Of a stretch of DNA of 64,000 nt, positions 16,657 to 25,100 are shown one piece after another. The notes beneath the pieces are model-generated. The model was not told the DNA's origin, did not search any database, and saw only the letters and a list, made by a program, of their open reading frames with translations. The DNA comes from Bacillus rubiinfantis. GTDB lineage: Bacteria > Bacillota > Bacilli > Bacillales > Cytobacillaceae. Location: NCBI GenBank assembly GCA_000752035.1, contig CCFE01000021.1:248001-312000 (forward strand). Reading direction: 5' to 3'. Numbering within the stretch: the first letter of the stretch is position 1; every line of letters starts with the position of its first letter. Both the position numbers and the translations under genes were made by a program.

Positions 16657-17277
16657 ATGAATAGAGCACAGATACCAACATATGAACGAATTGCGATAGA
16701 TTTAGCGAATCGGATTTACAATGGAGAGCTAAGGGTAGGGGAAAAAATTCATGGACGTTCGACCTTAGCCAGTGAATATAAGGTTTCGCCGGAAACGATT
16801 CGAAGGGCTATAAAGATATTAGAAGATGTAGAAATAGTTCAATCAACCAAAGGAAGCGGAATTATGATTGCTTCCAGGGAAAAGGCCTTTAAATATATTT
16901 CTCGTTTTTCTAATTTGGCGAGTATTAAAGAATTAGAAAAACAAATGAATAAGTTGATTGCGGAAAGAGACCAGCTAGATGACCAATTATATGAAACACT
17001 AAGGAAAATAATGGATTATTCAGGAAAGCTTCGTCATACCAATCCGTTGACACCAATTGAAGTAGAGGTATTTCCTAGCAGCCGTCATATTGGGAAAACA
17101 ATATCAGAAGTAAAGTTTTGGCAGAATACAGGTGGGACCGTAATTGGCATTAAGCGTAAAGGAGAGTTAATTATTTCACCTGGGCCATATGCCTCAATAT
17201 TGGAAGGTGATGTCCTGCTAGTAATCGGCGATGAAAAAACGTATGATCGCGTTTTGCATTTTTTAGAAGAGATATAA
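16657..17277 (+). CDS. busR: GntR-type regulator with RCK_C domain (BusR-like)
   Basis: A 206-residue regulator. Residues 1-75 form a winged helix of the GntR type (YKVSPETIRRAIKIL), residues 85-125 a coiled coil, and residues 130-206 an RCK_C/TrkA-C domain (VFPSSRHIGKTISEVKFW through LEGDVLLVIGD). This architecture is that of BusR, which represses a glycine-betaine importer and uses c-di-AMP as corepressor in lactic acid bacteria. Here it lies tail-to-tail with just such an importer. TGGAGG precedes the ATG at 16657. c-di-AMP binding is inferred. Confidence 0.85.
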   Translation: MNRAQIPTYERIAIDLANRIYNGELRVGEKIHGRSTLASEYKVSPETIRRAIKILEDVEIVQSTKGSGIMIASREKAFKYISRFSNLASIKELEKQMNKLIAERDQLDDQLYETLRKIMDYSGKLRHTNPLTPIEVEVFPSSRHIGKTISEVKFWQNTGGTVIGIKRKGELIISPGPYASILEGDVLLVIGDEKTYDRVLHFLEEI

Positions 17278-17280
17278 GTG

Positions 17281-17309
17281 AAAGCCTGCTATCGTTCAAA
17301 GCAGGCTTT
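17281..17309. terminator. Shared hairpin between convergent genes
   Basis: Perfect AAAGCCTGCT / AGCAGGCTTT arms with a nine-base loop separate the busR-like gene from the transporter operon. Tails are short on both strands. Confidence 0.65.
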
Positions 17310-17321
17310 CCAACTTAGATA

Positions 17322-18878
17322 TTAATCAATTAGACCTTCTTTTTTCAGAAACTCCTTTGATACTTTTGCAGGTGACTGTTTCAAACTGTCCACTTTATAA
17401 TTTAGTTCCCGCATTTTTTCTTCGGTGAGTTTTCCAGCAAGAGAATTGATTACTTTCTCTAATTCTGGATGTTCTTTAAGCGTTTCTTCATTAATAATGG
17501 GAACGGCATAATACGGTGGAAAGAAGTTGCGATCATCCTCTAAAAGGGTGAGGTTAAATGTTTTGATTAGTCCATCTGTAGAAAAGGCATCAATGACATC
17601 ACTTTTTTTATTATTTAAGGCAGTATAACGTAAACCGCCGTCGACCGCTTTAACGTCCTTGAAATTCATTTGATATGCTTTTGAAAGACCAACTAATCCA
17701 TCATTGCGTGTAGAAAATTCAATGGTAGGACCCATCGTTAATTGCTGGCTGACTTTTCTTAAATCAGAAATCGTTTTTAAACCATATTTCTTAGCTGTAT
17801 CAGGCCGAACTGCCAGTGCATACGTGTTGTTGAAACCAAGTGGCTTCATCCACTTTATCGCATACTTTTGCTGGAATTGTTTCTGAACATATTTATAGAC
17901 TTGTTCAGGGTTATTGGCTGTCTTTTGCTTTAAGATACTGACGTAGGCGGTTCCGGTATATTCCACATACATATCAATATCTCCTTGCTTGATAGCGCTA
18001 AAGGTTACTTGAGATCCACCAAGATTTAGTTTCCTCTCTACCTGTAAATTCGTTTTATCCTCAATCAAATCAGCCAAGATATGACCTAATATCAACTGTT
18101 CATTATAATTTTTAGAACCGATAACAATTTTATCCTCTGCTCTAACCTTCGAATAAATTGATAGACTTCCGGCAGCTATTAAAAGGATTGCTGTTGATGA
18201 AATAATCCACTTCTTTATAGTTTTCCTTTTACCAGCAGTTTTGTGCTTCCTCCGTTCGTGAGAGAGTGATCGTTCAAGTTTTCCGACAAAAAAGTCGATT
18301 ACCAAAGCAAGAACACAAGCCGGAATAGCGCCAGCTAAAATCATCGCATTATCAACTGTCTGTACACCGGAAAAGACTAAATAACCAAGGCCGCCTGCAC
18401 CGACAAATGCTGCAATCGTCATCAAACCTACGGCAGTAACGGCTGAAATTCTAATTCCGGCCATAATTATTGGCAATGCTAATGGAAGTTGGACCTTTCG
18501 CATAATTTGACTTTTGGTCAAGCCAATTCCTCGGGCGGCCTCCAAGATGTTCCGGTCAATATTTGTCAGGCCGGTGAAAGTATTCTTCACTATGGGTAAA
18601 AGCGAATATAAAACAACCATGATAATCGCAGGTGTACTGCCAATCCCAATGAATGGAATAAGAAATCCGAGCAATGCCAAACTAGGTATCGCCTGGATGA
18701 CATTTGTTGCTCCAATAATTGGTTTTGATAATTTCGGCTCCCTGGAAATGAGAATGCCAAGTGGAATTCCTACTATTGTTGCAATTACGACTGAAATAAC
18801 ACTTAAATAGAGATGCTGACCTAATAATGAAAGGATTTGTTCAATGTTAGTCGTAAAATAATTCCATATATTAGCCAT
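17322..18878 (-). CDS. Osmoprotectant ABC importer: permease fused to substrate-binding domain
   Basis: A 518-residue fusion. Residues 1-215 are an OpuCB/ProW-type permease (EAARGIGLTKSQIMRKVQLPLALP is the EAA loop), a linker helix follows at about 225-245, and residues 250-518 are an OpuCC-type quaternary-amine binding domain (IVIGSKNYNEQLILG; DMYVEYTGTAY). Such fusions replace separate permease and lipoprotein genes and anchor the receptor in the membrane. Substrates by family are glycine betaine, carnitine or choline. Its ATG overlaps the ATPase stop by one base (TAATG). Confidence 0.92.
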   Translation of the reverse strand: MANIWNYFTTNIEQILSLLGQHLYLSVISVVIATIVGIPLGILISREPKLSKPIIGATNVIQAIPSLALLGFLIPFIGIGSTPAIIMVVLYSLLPIVKNTFTGLTNIDRNILEAARGIGLTKSQIMRKVQLPLALPIIMAGIRISAVTAVGLMTIAAFVGAGGLGYLVFSGVQTVDNAMILAGAIPACVLALVIDFFVGKLERSLSHERRKHKTAGKRKTIKKWIISSTAILLIAAGSLSIYSKVRAEDKIVIGSKNYNEQLILGHILADLIEDKTNLQVERKLNLGGSQVTFSAIKQGDIDMYVEYTGTAYVSILKQKTANNPEQVYKYVQKQFQQKYAIKWMKPLGFNNTYALAVRPDTAKKYGLKTISDLRKVSQQLTMGPTIEFSTRNDGLVGLSKAYQMNFKDVKAVDGGLRYTALNNKKSDVIDAFSTDGLIKTFNLTLLEDDRNFFPPYYAVPIINEETLKEHPELEKVINSLAGKLTEEKMRELNYKVDSLKQSPAKVSKEFLKKEGLID

Positions 18879-20002
18879 TAAAATGCCACCTCCATATCAA
18901 TTAACTGGCTGCTTAAAGCAGATAAAATACTGCTTCTGGTAATTAAGCCAATCAATTGGTTTTCAAAATTCACTACTGGAAGGTAACCAATTCGATGCTC
19001 GTTCATTGTCGCTAAGACAGAAATTAAATTGGCATCCTCGGTAACCGAAAGTATGTTCTTTTCCATCACATCCGCAACAATGGAATTGCGATTTAAGAGT
19101 TGAATACCTTTTAAAGTAATGAGCCCAATTAATTTATTTTGTTTATTTGTTACCATTAGGCTATCAACCTTGTATTCTTTCATAATTTCTATGGCCTGAA
19201 GGACATTTCGTCGCGCGGTAATTTTGATTGGATTTGTAATCATGAAATCTTCAACAGTCATTAGTTCTGGGTTATTCCAGATTCTGCGTTTTCCAATAAA
19301 GTCGGCTACAAAATCATCGGCCGGATTTTTGAGGATGTTTTCAGGTGTATCGTATTGGAGGATATTCCCATCTTTTAAAATACAAATCTTATCTGCTATT
19401 TTAATCGCCTCATCCATATCATGAGTTACAAAAATAATCGTTTTATTTAATTCCTTCTGCATTAGGTATAGTTCATCCTGCAGCGAGGTTCTCGTGACCG
19501 GATCTAAGGCGCTAAAAGGTTCATCCATTAAGATAATGTCCGAATCAGTAGAAAAGGCTCTAGCAACACCAACACGCTGTTGTTGACCGCCACTTAATTC
19601 CTTTGGGTATCTGTCTAAATATTCCTGTGGATCAAGCCCCACTATTTGTAGCAATTCCTTTGTCTTGCTTTCAATCACCTGTGAATCTTCACCTTTAAGT
19701 TTAGGAATCAGTTCAACATTTTCTTGAATCGTCATGTGCGGGAAAAGTCCGGTATTTTGAATAACATAACCAATGTTTCTCCGCAGTTCAATCGGATTCA
19801 CTTTCGAAATATCGGAACCATTTACAAAAATTTGACCTGATGAAGGTTGAACTAATTTATTAATCATTTTTAACAAGGTAGTTTTCCCGCAGCCGCTCGG
19901 TCCGATAAAGACAACAAGTTCACCAGCTTCTATATTTAAGGAGAATTGATTAATAATCGTTTTCCCCCCAAATCTCTTTGAGATATTTTTAAATTGAATC
20001 AT
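18878..20002 (-). CDS. Osmoprotectant ABC importer ATPase with two CBS domains (OpuCA/OpuBA type)
   Basis: A 374-residue ATPase, first gene of the importer operon. Walker A is GPSGCGKTT, the signature LSGGQQQR, Walker B IILMDEPFSALDP. Residues from about 255 on form a tandem CBS pair (RNVLQAIEIMKEYKVDSL; ILSVTEDANLISVLATMNE). CBS domains of OpuCA bind c-di-AMP or sense ionic strength. Together with the BusR-like gene this suggests control at both transcript and protein level. GGGAGGGAG lies upstream. Confidence 0.93.
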   Translation of the reverse strand: MIQFKNISKRFGGKTIINQFSLNIEAGELVVFIGPSGCGKTTLLKMINKLVQPSSGQIFVNGSDISKVNPIELRRNIGYVIQNTGLFPHMTIQENVELIPKLKGEDSQVIESKTKELLQIVGLDPQEYLDRYPKELSGGQQQRVGVARAFSTDSDIILMDEPFSALDPVTRTSLQDELYLMQKELNKTIIFVTHDMDEAIKIADKICILKDGNILQYDTPENILKNPADDFVADFIGKRRIWNNPELMTVEDFMITNPIKITARRNVLQAIEIMKEYKVDSLMVTNKQNKLIGLITLKGIQLLNRNSIVADVMEKNILSVTEDANLISVLATMNEHRIGYLPVVNFENQLIGLITRSSILSALSSQLIDMEVAF

Positions 20003-20028
20003 TATAAGCTCCCTCCCTTTGAAAAAAG

Positions 20029-20059
20029 AAACAACTCAATGTTAACATAAAAGTTGTTT
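20029..20059. promoter_or_regulatory. Inverted repeat in the transporter promoter region, possible operator
   Basis: Perfect 8-base arms AAACAACT / AGTTGTTT with a 15-base spacer lie 27-57 bases upstream of the ATPase start. Position fits a repressor site for the BusR-like protein, but I cannot match it to a known BusR motif. Confidence 0.4.
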
Positions 20060-20242
20060 GTTTGTCGAATATCTAAGAGAAAAATAATGAGATAGCCTTA
20101 TTATTTATTGATTATTATTTGATAGATGTGGTTGCTTATCTTCCTTTATTTACAAGGGATAGATATGATAGATGTATAACTAAGACTATCAAGACGAAAA
20201 ATATATTTTATGAAAATAATGATGAAATGGTGATGAGCATTG

Positions 20243-21184
20243 GTGAAGATTTTTACAGATATTGATTTGGACGGATTTGGCTGTGGAATTGTGGCCAAGT
20301 TGGCATTTGGAGAGCAAGCAAGTATTGCCTATTGTTCCTATCGTAATCTTAATCAACGAGTTGAGGCTTTTGTTAACAATCCAGAGAATGATCGTGAAGA
20401 ACTATACATAACGGACCTGGCTGTGAATTCAGATATTGAGAAAAAGCTTGTAGAAAGGAATAAATCTGGTAAACATATTCGTGTGATCGACCATCATGTT
20501 ACCGCTAAGCACTTTCAGCAGTATGAATGGGGACTTGTGAGACCGGAATATGAAGATGGCAGGATGACATGTGCTACCTCGCTATTCTTTGATTATCTAT
20601 TTGAGCAGAAACTGATTGAGGAGAATCAGGCAGCGATGGAATTTATCGAATTAGTCCGGCAATACGATACATGGGAATGGGATGCTAATGATAACAAAGC
20701 TGCCAAACGGTTAAATGATTTGTTCTATATTTTGAATAGAGAGCAACTTGAAGCGGAAATCCTAGAAAGAATACAAGAACATCCAGAAGGTTTTTTCTTT
20801 ACGGAAACGGAAGACATGATTCTAAATCTTGAAGAACAAAAAATTAATCGCTACATCCTATCTAAAAGTAAGCAGTTAGTTCAAACCTCAGTTGATGAAT
20901 TCAATATCGGTATCGTCCACGCTGAGCAGCACGTATCGGAACTAGGGAACGCTCTCCACCTACAATATCCGCATCTTGATATGGTAGCACTAGTAAATGT
21001 TGGCAGTAAAAAAATTGGTTTTCGAACCATCCACGAACATGTGAATGTTGCAGAGTTTGCTTTAAGATTTGGTGGCGGCGGACATCCTAAAGCATCGGGA
21101 GCTGATTTAACAGAAATGGCTTTTGAAAAGTTTGTTATTAACGTATTTGACACACCGCCGTTAAGGAATGAAACAGGACGATAG
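20243..21184 (+). CDS. DHH-family phosphoesterase (NrnB-like)
   Basis: A 313-residue DHH/DHHA1 protein. The DHH domain shows FTDIDLDGFGCG, YITDLAVN and VIDHHVT, and the C-terminal DHHA1 motif is RFGGGGHPKASG. Relatives NrnA/NrnB degrade short oligoribonucleotides from the 3' or 5' end, and some cleave pApA, the product of c-di-AMP breakdown. GTG at 20243 sits 7 bases after GGTGATG; a TTG one codon earlier is also possible. Next to a locus likely controlled by c-di-AMP, a pApA role is attractive but unproven. Confidence 0.82.
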   Translation: MKIFTDIDLDGFGCGIVAKLAFGEQASIAYCSYRNLNQRVEAFVNNPENDREELYITDLAVNSDIEKKLVERNKSGKHIRVIDHHVTAKHFQQYEWGLVRPEYEDGRMTCATSLFFDYLFEQKLIEENQAAMEFIELVRQYDTWEWDANDNKAAKRLNDLFYILNREQLEAEILERIQEHPEGFFFTETEDMILNLEEQKINRYILSKSKQLVQTSVDEFNIGIVHAEQHVSELGNALHLQYPHLDMVALVNVGSKKIGFRTIHEHVNVAEFALRFGGGGHPKASGADLTEMAFEKFVINVFDTPPLRNETGR

Positions 21185-21500
21185 AATGTAAATGTAACTG
21201 GGAATTCAATTGGGGAATCTGCTCTTTTGTCCCTGAGTAATGATAAAATGATAGCAAAAGCTTTTATATTTGTTATATTATATTACAACCTAATTCAGTA
21301 CTATTTTAAAAATGTAATTATGTTGCAAATAAATGTTACGATGCTAACATCTGTTTGTAAACTATTTATTGTATAATGATAAAAAGGGTGATTCTACTTA
21401 TATTTTCAGCAAGAGGTACACAAATTGTATTGCAGCAATAAAAATAAAAATACAATATTCCTATACCTTTTGATCCGAATCCATTTCATGAGGTGATAAA
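21185..21500. other. Intergenic region
   Basis: About 316 very AT-rich bases separate the DHH gene and the acyltransferase gene. I see no terminator of good quality and no gene or RNA motif. Confidence 0.4.
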
Positions 21501-22508
21501 ATGGCTTCTACATCAAAAAGGAACAAGTATTTTGATAATGCCAAATTTATTTTAATTTTTCTCGTCGTCTTTGGCCATATGATTAGTCCGTTGAAGAATA
21601 GTGATGGAATCCTATTCACTCTATATACATTTATCTATTTGTTTCATATGCCTGCGTTTATCTTAATTTCGGGCTATTTTGCAAAAGGGTATCGAAAAAA
21701 AGGAAACTTCCTAAAATCCATAAAAAAGATATTAGTTCCGTATATCTTGTTTCAAGTTCTTTATTCTGTCTATTACTACTTAAGCGGTCAGGAGAGCAGT
21801 TTTCACGCAAATGTTCTTGAACCTCATTGGTCCTTGTGGTTTTTATTAAGCTTGTTTTTCTGGAACAGCCTGCTTTATTTGTTTGCCCGCCTAAAGTGGT
21901 TCGGTGTTATCTTGGCCGTAGCAGTAGGGATTGCCGTCGGATATATAGACTCGATAGGTAGCTTTTTAAGTTTATCTAGGACTTTTGTATTCTTCCCTTA
22001 CTTTCTCATTGGCTTTATGATAAATAGTCATCAGTTAAAGCGGATGATACAGAATAAATTTTCATTTTCTTTTGGTTTGATAGTCATGGTTGCTACCATC
22101 ACCTTTTTTCGACTCGGATTTCCAAATGATGCTATTCACTGGCTTTTAGGTGATCGTTCATATGCTGCAATGGGAGCAGAGCAGATCATTGGTGGCTGGT
22201 ATCGTTGTTTACAATATATAGGAACGTTGTTGGTGATTTTTGGATTTTTAACGTGTATTCCTACTATCCATTTTAAACTGACAAAGATTGGGGAAAGGAC
22301 ACTATATATTTATTTATTTCATGGTTTCATAATTATATCCCTACACAATCTTCTTCCTTCAAAAAGTTTACTAACAATTTCCGACAATTATTTCCTGCTA
22401 ATAGGTATTTCGTTTGTTATAACGGTGTTTTTAGGTAGTTATCTCGTAAAGAGATTTACTAAGCCAATAGTTGAGCCTAGGATAACAGTTAGCCATCGAG
22501 AGGGCTGA
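21501..22508 (+). CDS. Acyltransferase family 3 membrane protein
   Basis: A 335-residue membrane acyltransferase of the Acyl_transf_3/OafA type with about ten helices. The N-terminal FDNAKFILIFLVVFGHM holds the conserved His, and FHMPAFILISGYF is the second family motif. Such enzymes O-acylate cell-surface sugars, as in fucose 4-O-acetylase. The substrate cannot be deduced. GAGGTGA precedes the ATG and a terminator follows; it is a single-gene unit. Confidence 0.82.
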   Translation: MASTSKRNKYFDNAKFILIFLVVFGHMISPLKNSDGILFTLYTFIYLFHMPAFILISGYFAKGYRKKGNFLKSIKKILVPYILFQVLYSVYYYLSGQESSFHANVLEPHWSLWFLLSLFFWNSLLYLFARLKWFGVILAVAVGIAVGYIDSIGSFLSLSRTFVFFPYFLIGFMINSHQLKRMIQNKFSFSFGLIVMVATITFFRLGFPNDAIHWLLGDRSYAAMGAEQIIGGWYRCLQYIGTLLVIFGFLTCIPTIHFKLTKIGERTLYIYLFHGFIIISLHNLLPSKSLLTISDNYFLLIGISFVITVFLGSYLVKRFTKPIVEPRITVSHREG

Positions 22509-22511
22509 TGT

Positions 22512-22549
22512 AAAAAAGCAATTCCTTCTTAAGTGGAATTGCTTTTTTC
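22512..22549 (+). terminator. Terminator of the acyltransferase gene
   Basis: Arms AAAAAAGCAATTCC / GGAATTGCTTTTTT form a long stem with a TTCTTAAGT loop. Confidence 0.85.
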
Positions 22550-22745
22550 CTTATGTCCTCATTGAAATATATAGGATTTTATAGTCGTAATATGGTAATA
22601 TTATCATAAGCACTTCCAATATTTTGCCGATTAGGCATTTTATTTCCTTTCAAGTATATAAATACATGCGCTGTTTGGAGATGTTACATCGTATTGTATC
22701 TATATGTACTTGGAAGGTTCATTTTTTTATTAGGAGGAAATAAGA

Positions 22746-22814
22746 ATGAAAAATTACATGAAGTTCTGCAGAAGGTTTAATCCGAGCAAGGAGGCTATCT
22801 ACTATGAACCATAG
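22746..22814 (+). CDS. 22-residue upstream peptide overlapping the GreA-like gene
   Basis: The short frame begins MKNYMKFCRRFNPSKEA, contains the next gene's AAGGAGG and ends at a TAG 11 bases inside the next gene. Its own AGGAGG at 22732-22737 is 8 bases before the ATG, as strong as any in the window. The overlap suggests translational coupling or a leader peptide controlling the downstream gene. Confidence 0.5.
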   Translation: MKNYMKFCRRFNPSKEAIYYEP

Positions 22815-23265
22815 TCAAAACAACGAGAAAAAAGATTATTTCGTACAACAGATAGCTTATATTGAAGAAAATATGAAGGATTTAACAGCTTTATATATAT
22901 CTTCGACGCCAGTTCAGGAGCAGTTCAAACATTTTTTTAATGTCTACATTTTAGAGCTCGAGGAATTAATAAGCCAGAATGAAGTAATTCCCACTATATC
23001 AAAAGTTTTTATCGGGACGAAGGTAACTGTAAGTTATGATGATGAAGACGATACGGAGGAATATGTCATTTGTTTTCCTGAACATTCAGACCCTGACCAT
23101 GGCTATATATCGTTTTTATCACCAGTAGGGAGACAGCTGTTATTAAAAAAAATCGGAGAGAGTATTTCATTGAAAATTCCAACTGGGCAACTCCAGGTTA
23201 ATATCCAGAAGATTGACTTTGTCAGTACTAGCTTCGATATAGAAAGGCAGACAAAAGAGGCGTAA
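22804..23265 (+). CDS. GreA/GreB C-terminal-domain protein
   Basis: A 153-residue protein whose second half (FIGTKVTVSYDDEDDTEEY, then ISFLSPVGRQLLLKKIGE) matches the GreA/GreB C-terminal FKBP-like domain that docks on RNA polymerase. The first half is helical but lacks the clear acidic tip that stimulates transcript cleavage in GreA. It may act as a polymerase-binding modulator, as Rnk does. AAGGAGG is 9 bases upstream, inside the small overlapping frame. Confidence 0.7.
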   Translation: MNHSQNNEKKDYFVQQIAYIEENMKDLTALYISSTPVQEQFKHFFNVYILELEELISQNEVIPTISKVFIGTKVTVSYDDEDDTEEYVICFPEHSDPDHGYISFLSPVGRQLLLKKIGESISLKIPTGQLQVNIQKIDFVSTSFDIERQTKEA

Positions 23266-23274
23266 TCGTAACAA

Positions 23275-23307
23275 AATGACCGAACGGTAAAATTTCGTTC
23301 GGTCATT
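23275..23307. terminator. Hairpin between convergent genes
   Basis: Arms ATGACCGAACG / CGTTCGGTCAT with a nine-base loop lie between the GreA-like gene and racA. The T tail is weak. Confidence 0.65.
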
Positions 23308-23312
23308 GATTG

Positions 23313-23834
23313 TTATAAGAAACTAAATAATGAGCTGACAAATTTTTTCTTTTTTCTTTTTATTTTCCCGTCTTGTAATACAAGCGGTTTGTCAGTATGT
23401 GGAGTAAGCAGCTTGTTTATGTCCTGTTGTAGAGAGTTGATTTGGCTTGTAAGATTGTCTATTTGAGTTTGTAAATCCTCTATCTCTCTACGGTGCTGCA
23501 GAAGCTGGTAGGAGGTAACGCCATCGGCTTTGGCCTGAAGATTCACCTCTAAATTCTGTATCTTTGTCAGAAGAAATTCTATTGCTTCATCCTGTAAATC
23601 TATCTTTTTGGTTCCTTTTCGCGGCTTTTTCTCCAGCTTCACAGGGGCAATATCCTGAAGTAGTACTCCCTGTTTTAATTGCTCCTGGATATCCTTTAAT
23701 AGTTGAATGTCTTCGTCATTGAAATAGTAATGCCCTCGTTCGTTTCGCTCCATTGGTAATGCCAACTGTTTAACCCATCGCTGTACAGTACTGACTGATA
23801 CACCTAATAGCTTTGCAACTTCTGCTGTATTCAT
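23313..23834 (-). CDS. racA: Chromosome-anchoring protein RacA
   Basis: During sporulation RacA binds centromere-like sites near the origin and ties them to DivIVA at the cell pole. The 173-residue protein has an N-terminal MerR-type helix-turn-helix (MNTAEVAKLLGVSVSTVQRW, then VKQLALPMERNERGHYYF), a basic linker, a coiled coil with the family segment VTSYQLLQHRREIEDLQ, and a basic hydrophobic tail (KRKKKKFVSSLFSFL). Length and order match B. subtilis RacA. GGAGGGATG lies upstream. Confidence 0.93.
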   Translation of the reverse strand: MNTAEVAKLLGVSVSTVQRWVKQLALPMERNERGHYYFNDEDIQLLKDIQEQLKQGVLLQDIAPVKLEKKPRKGTKKIDLQDEAIEFLLTKIQNLEVNLQAKADGVTSYQLLQHRREIEDLQTQIDNLTSQINSLQQDINKLLTPHTDKPLVLQDGKIKRKKKKFVSSLFSFL

Positions 23835-23921
23835 TAGACATCCCTCCGATATTAAATTTTACTTCTTAACAGGTGCTCTATCTTTGTTCCTACAGATTCA
23901 CATATGGCATATGGCAAATAA

Positions 23922-24833
23922 TTAACTAATCCAAAATTTCCACCATTTTTTTTCTTTTGTTGCTGCTACCTCACGAAAATTGGTCAACATCTGCTGAAAA
24001 GCTACTTCTCGTTGTCTAATTTCATGTAGATATTGTTGACGTTCTTCTACGAAGAACTCCCGGTCTAATGAAATCGTTTCTGTAAGACTGGATAATTCGT
24101 TATTCGTGTGGTCAATTGTATCCGCAAGTTCTTTCGAAGTAGCTTCAAACTGCTTCGATAAAGTAGAGATTTTATTGTCGGTTCCGACTGAAATGGTTCT
24201 CACATTATCCTCAAGTTTACGAATTTTATCGGTTGCTTTTTCTGAGACTTTTTCAACAGTTTCTGATAATTCTTGAATTTCAGCTTTCGTTTTCTCTGTT
24301 GATTTATAAATTGAATCTGAAATGGATTTTACGGTTGTAAGAGCTCCCTTTGATATTTCTTTTTTTACTTCTTCTATGAATTCCTTACGAACTACCTGAC
24401 AGATTTCTTCCTTTACTTCATTTATTAAATGTTGTTTAAACGTATCGACAGCTTCAATTATCGGATCGATTACTTGTGTATCAGTATTTTTCTGATGGGT
24501 AACAACTTGATCCACATCAACAACTTCATACTTCACCTGTTCAACTTCCGATATTCCGGCTGATATCATTTCTTGTTCAGACGAGGTGTTTGAAACAACT
24601 TCGGAAGTAAGCCTATTTCGTAAATGATTCCGTATCATCTCTTTGCTTAATTTTTGTAGATGCATCTCTTTTATAAAAAGCAAATCTTCAACTTCTTTAT
24701 TAGTAAAAATACGTGCACCCTGCTTTAAACGAGGTATGTGTAGTAAGTCTGATAACTCCTTCTCCCATTGACGGATAATTCCAGGTGCAACATTTATTTT
24801 TTTTGCGACCTCTTTTAATGTATAAGTTCTCAT
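23922..24833 (-). CDS. MerR-type HTH coiled-coil protein with DUF3967-like tail
   Basis: A 303-residue protein: an HTH at residues 4-70 (YTLKEVAKKINVAPGIIRQW), then long coiled coils to about residue 285 and the tail EKKWWKFWIS, which is typical of DUF3967 proteins. It has the same general plan as the adjacent RacA (HTH, coiled coil, terminal membrane-like tip), so a role in DNA organisation or segregation is a reasonable guess. AAAGGGATGG precedes the ATG at 24833. Confidence 0.75.
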   Translation of the reverse strand: MRTYTLKEVAKKINVAPGIIRQWEKELSDLLHIPRLKQGARIFTNKEVEDLLFIKEMHLQKLSKEMIRNHLRNRLTSEVVSNTSSEQEMISAGISEVEQVKYEVVDVDQVVTHQKNTDTQVIDPIIEAVDTFKQHLINEVKEEICQVVRKEFIEEVKKEISKGALTTVKSISDSIYKSTEKTKAEIQELSETVEKVSEKATDKIRKLEDNVRTISVGTDNKISTLSKQFEATSKELADTIDHTNNELSSLTETISLDREFFVEERQQYLHEIRQREVAFQQMLTNFREVAATKEKKWWKFWIS

Positions 24834-25100
24834 CAAATTCCATCCCTTTCTTTATCTACTAGGAATTAATTTTTTGTCCTATAAAGTATTCACCATCCGG
24901 TATATGGTTTTCCTGCTGCTTGACAAAAGCTATCAAAACAAGACTTTATCTAAGAAATCCCAACATTTTATGTCAAATCATATGTCTAAATAACGATATG
25001 ATATGAGAAAAAGTAATCTATATCATTTCTTTTTTAGCGCAAATACCTGTTTTGCATATAGTGAAGATAGCAGGTATATGAAAGTGGAGGTGGTAAATGA

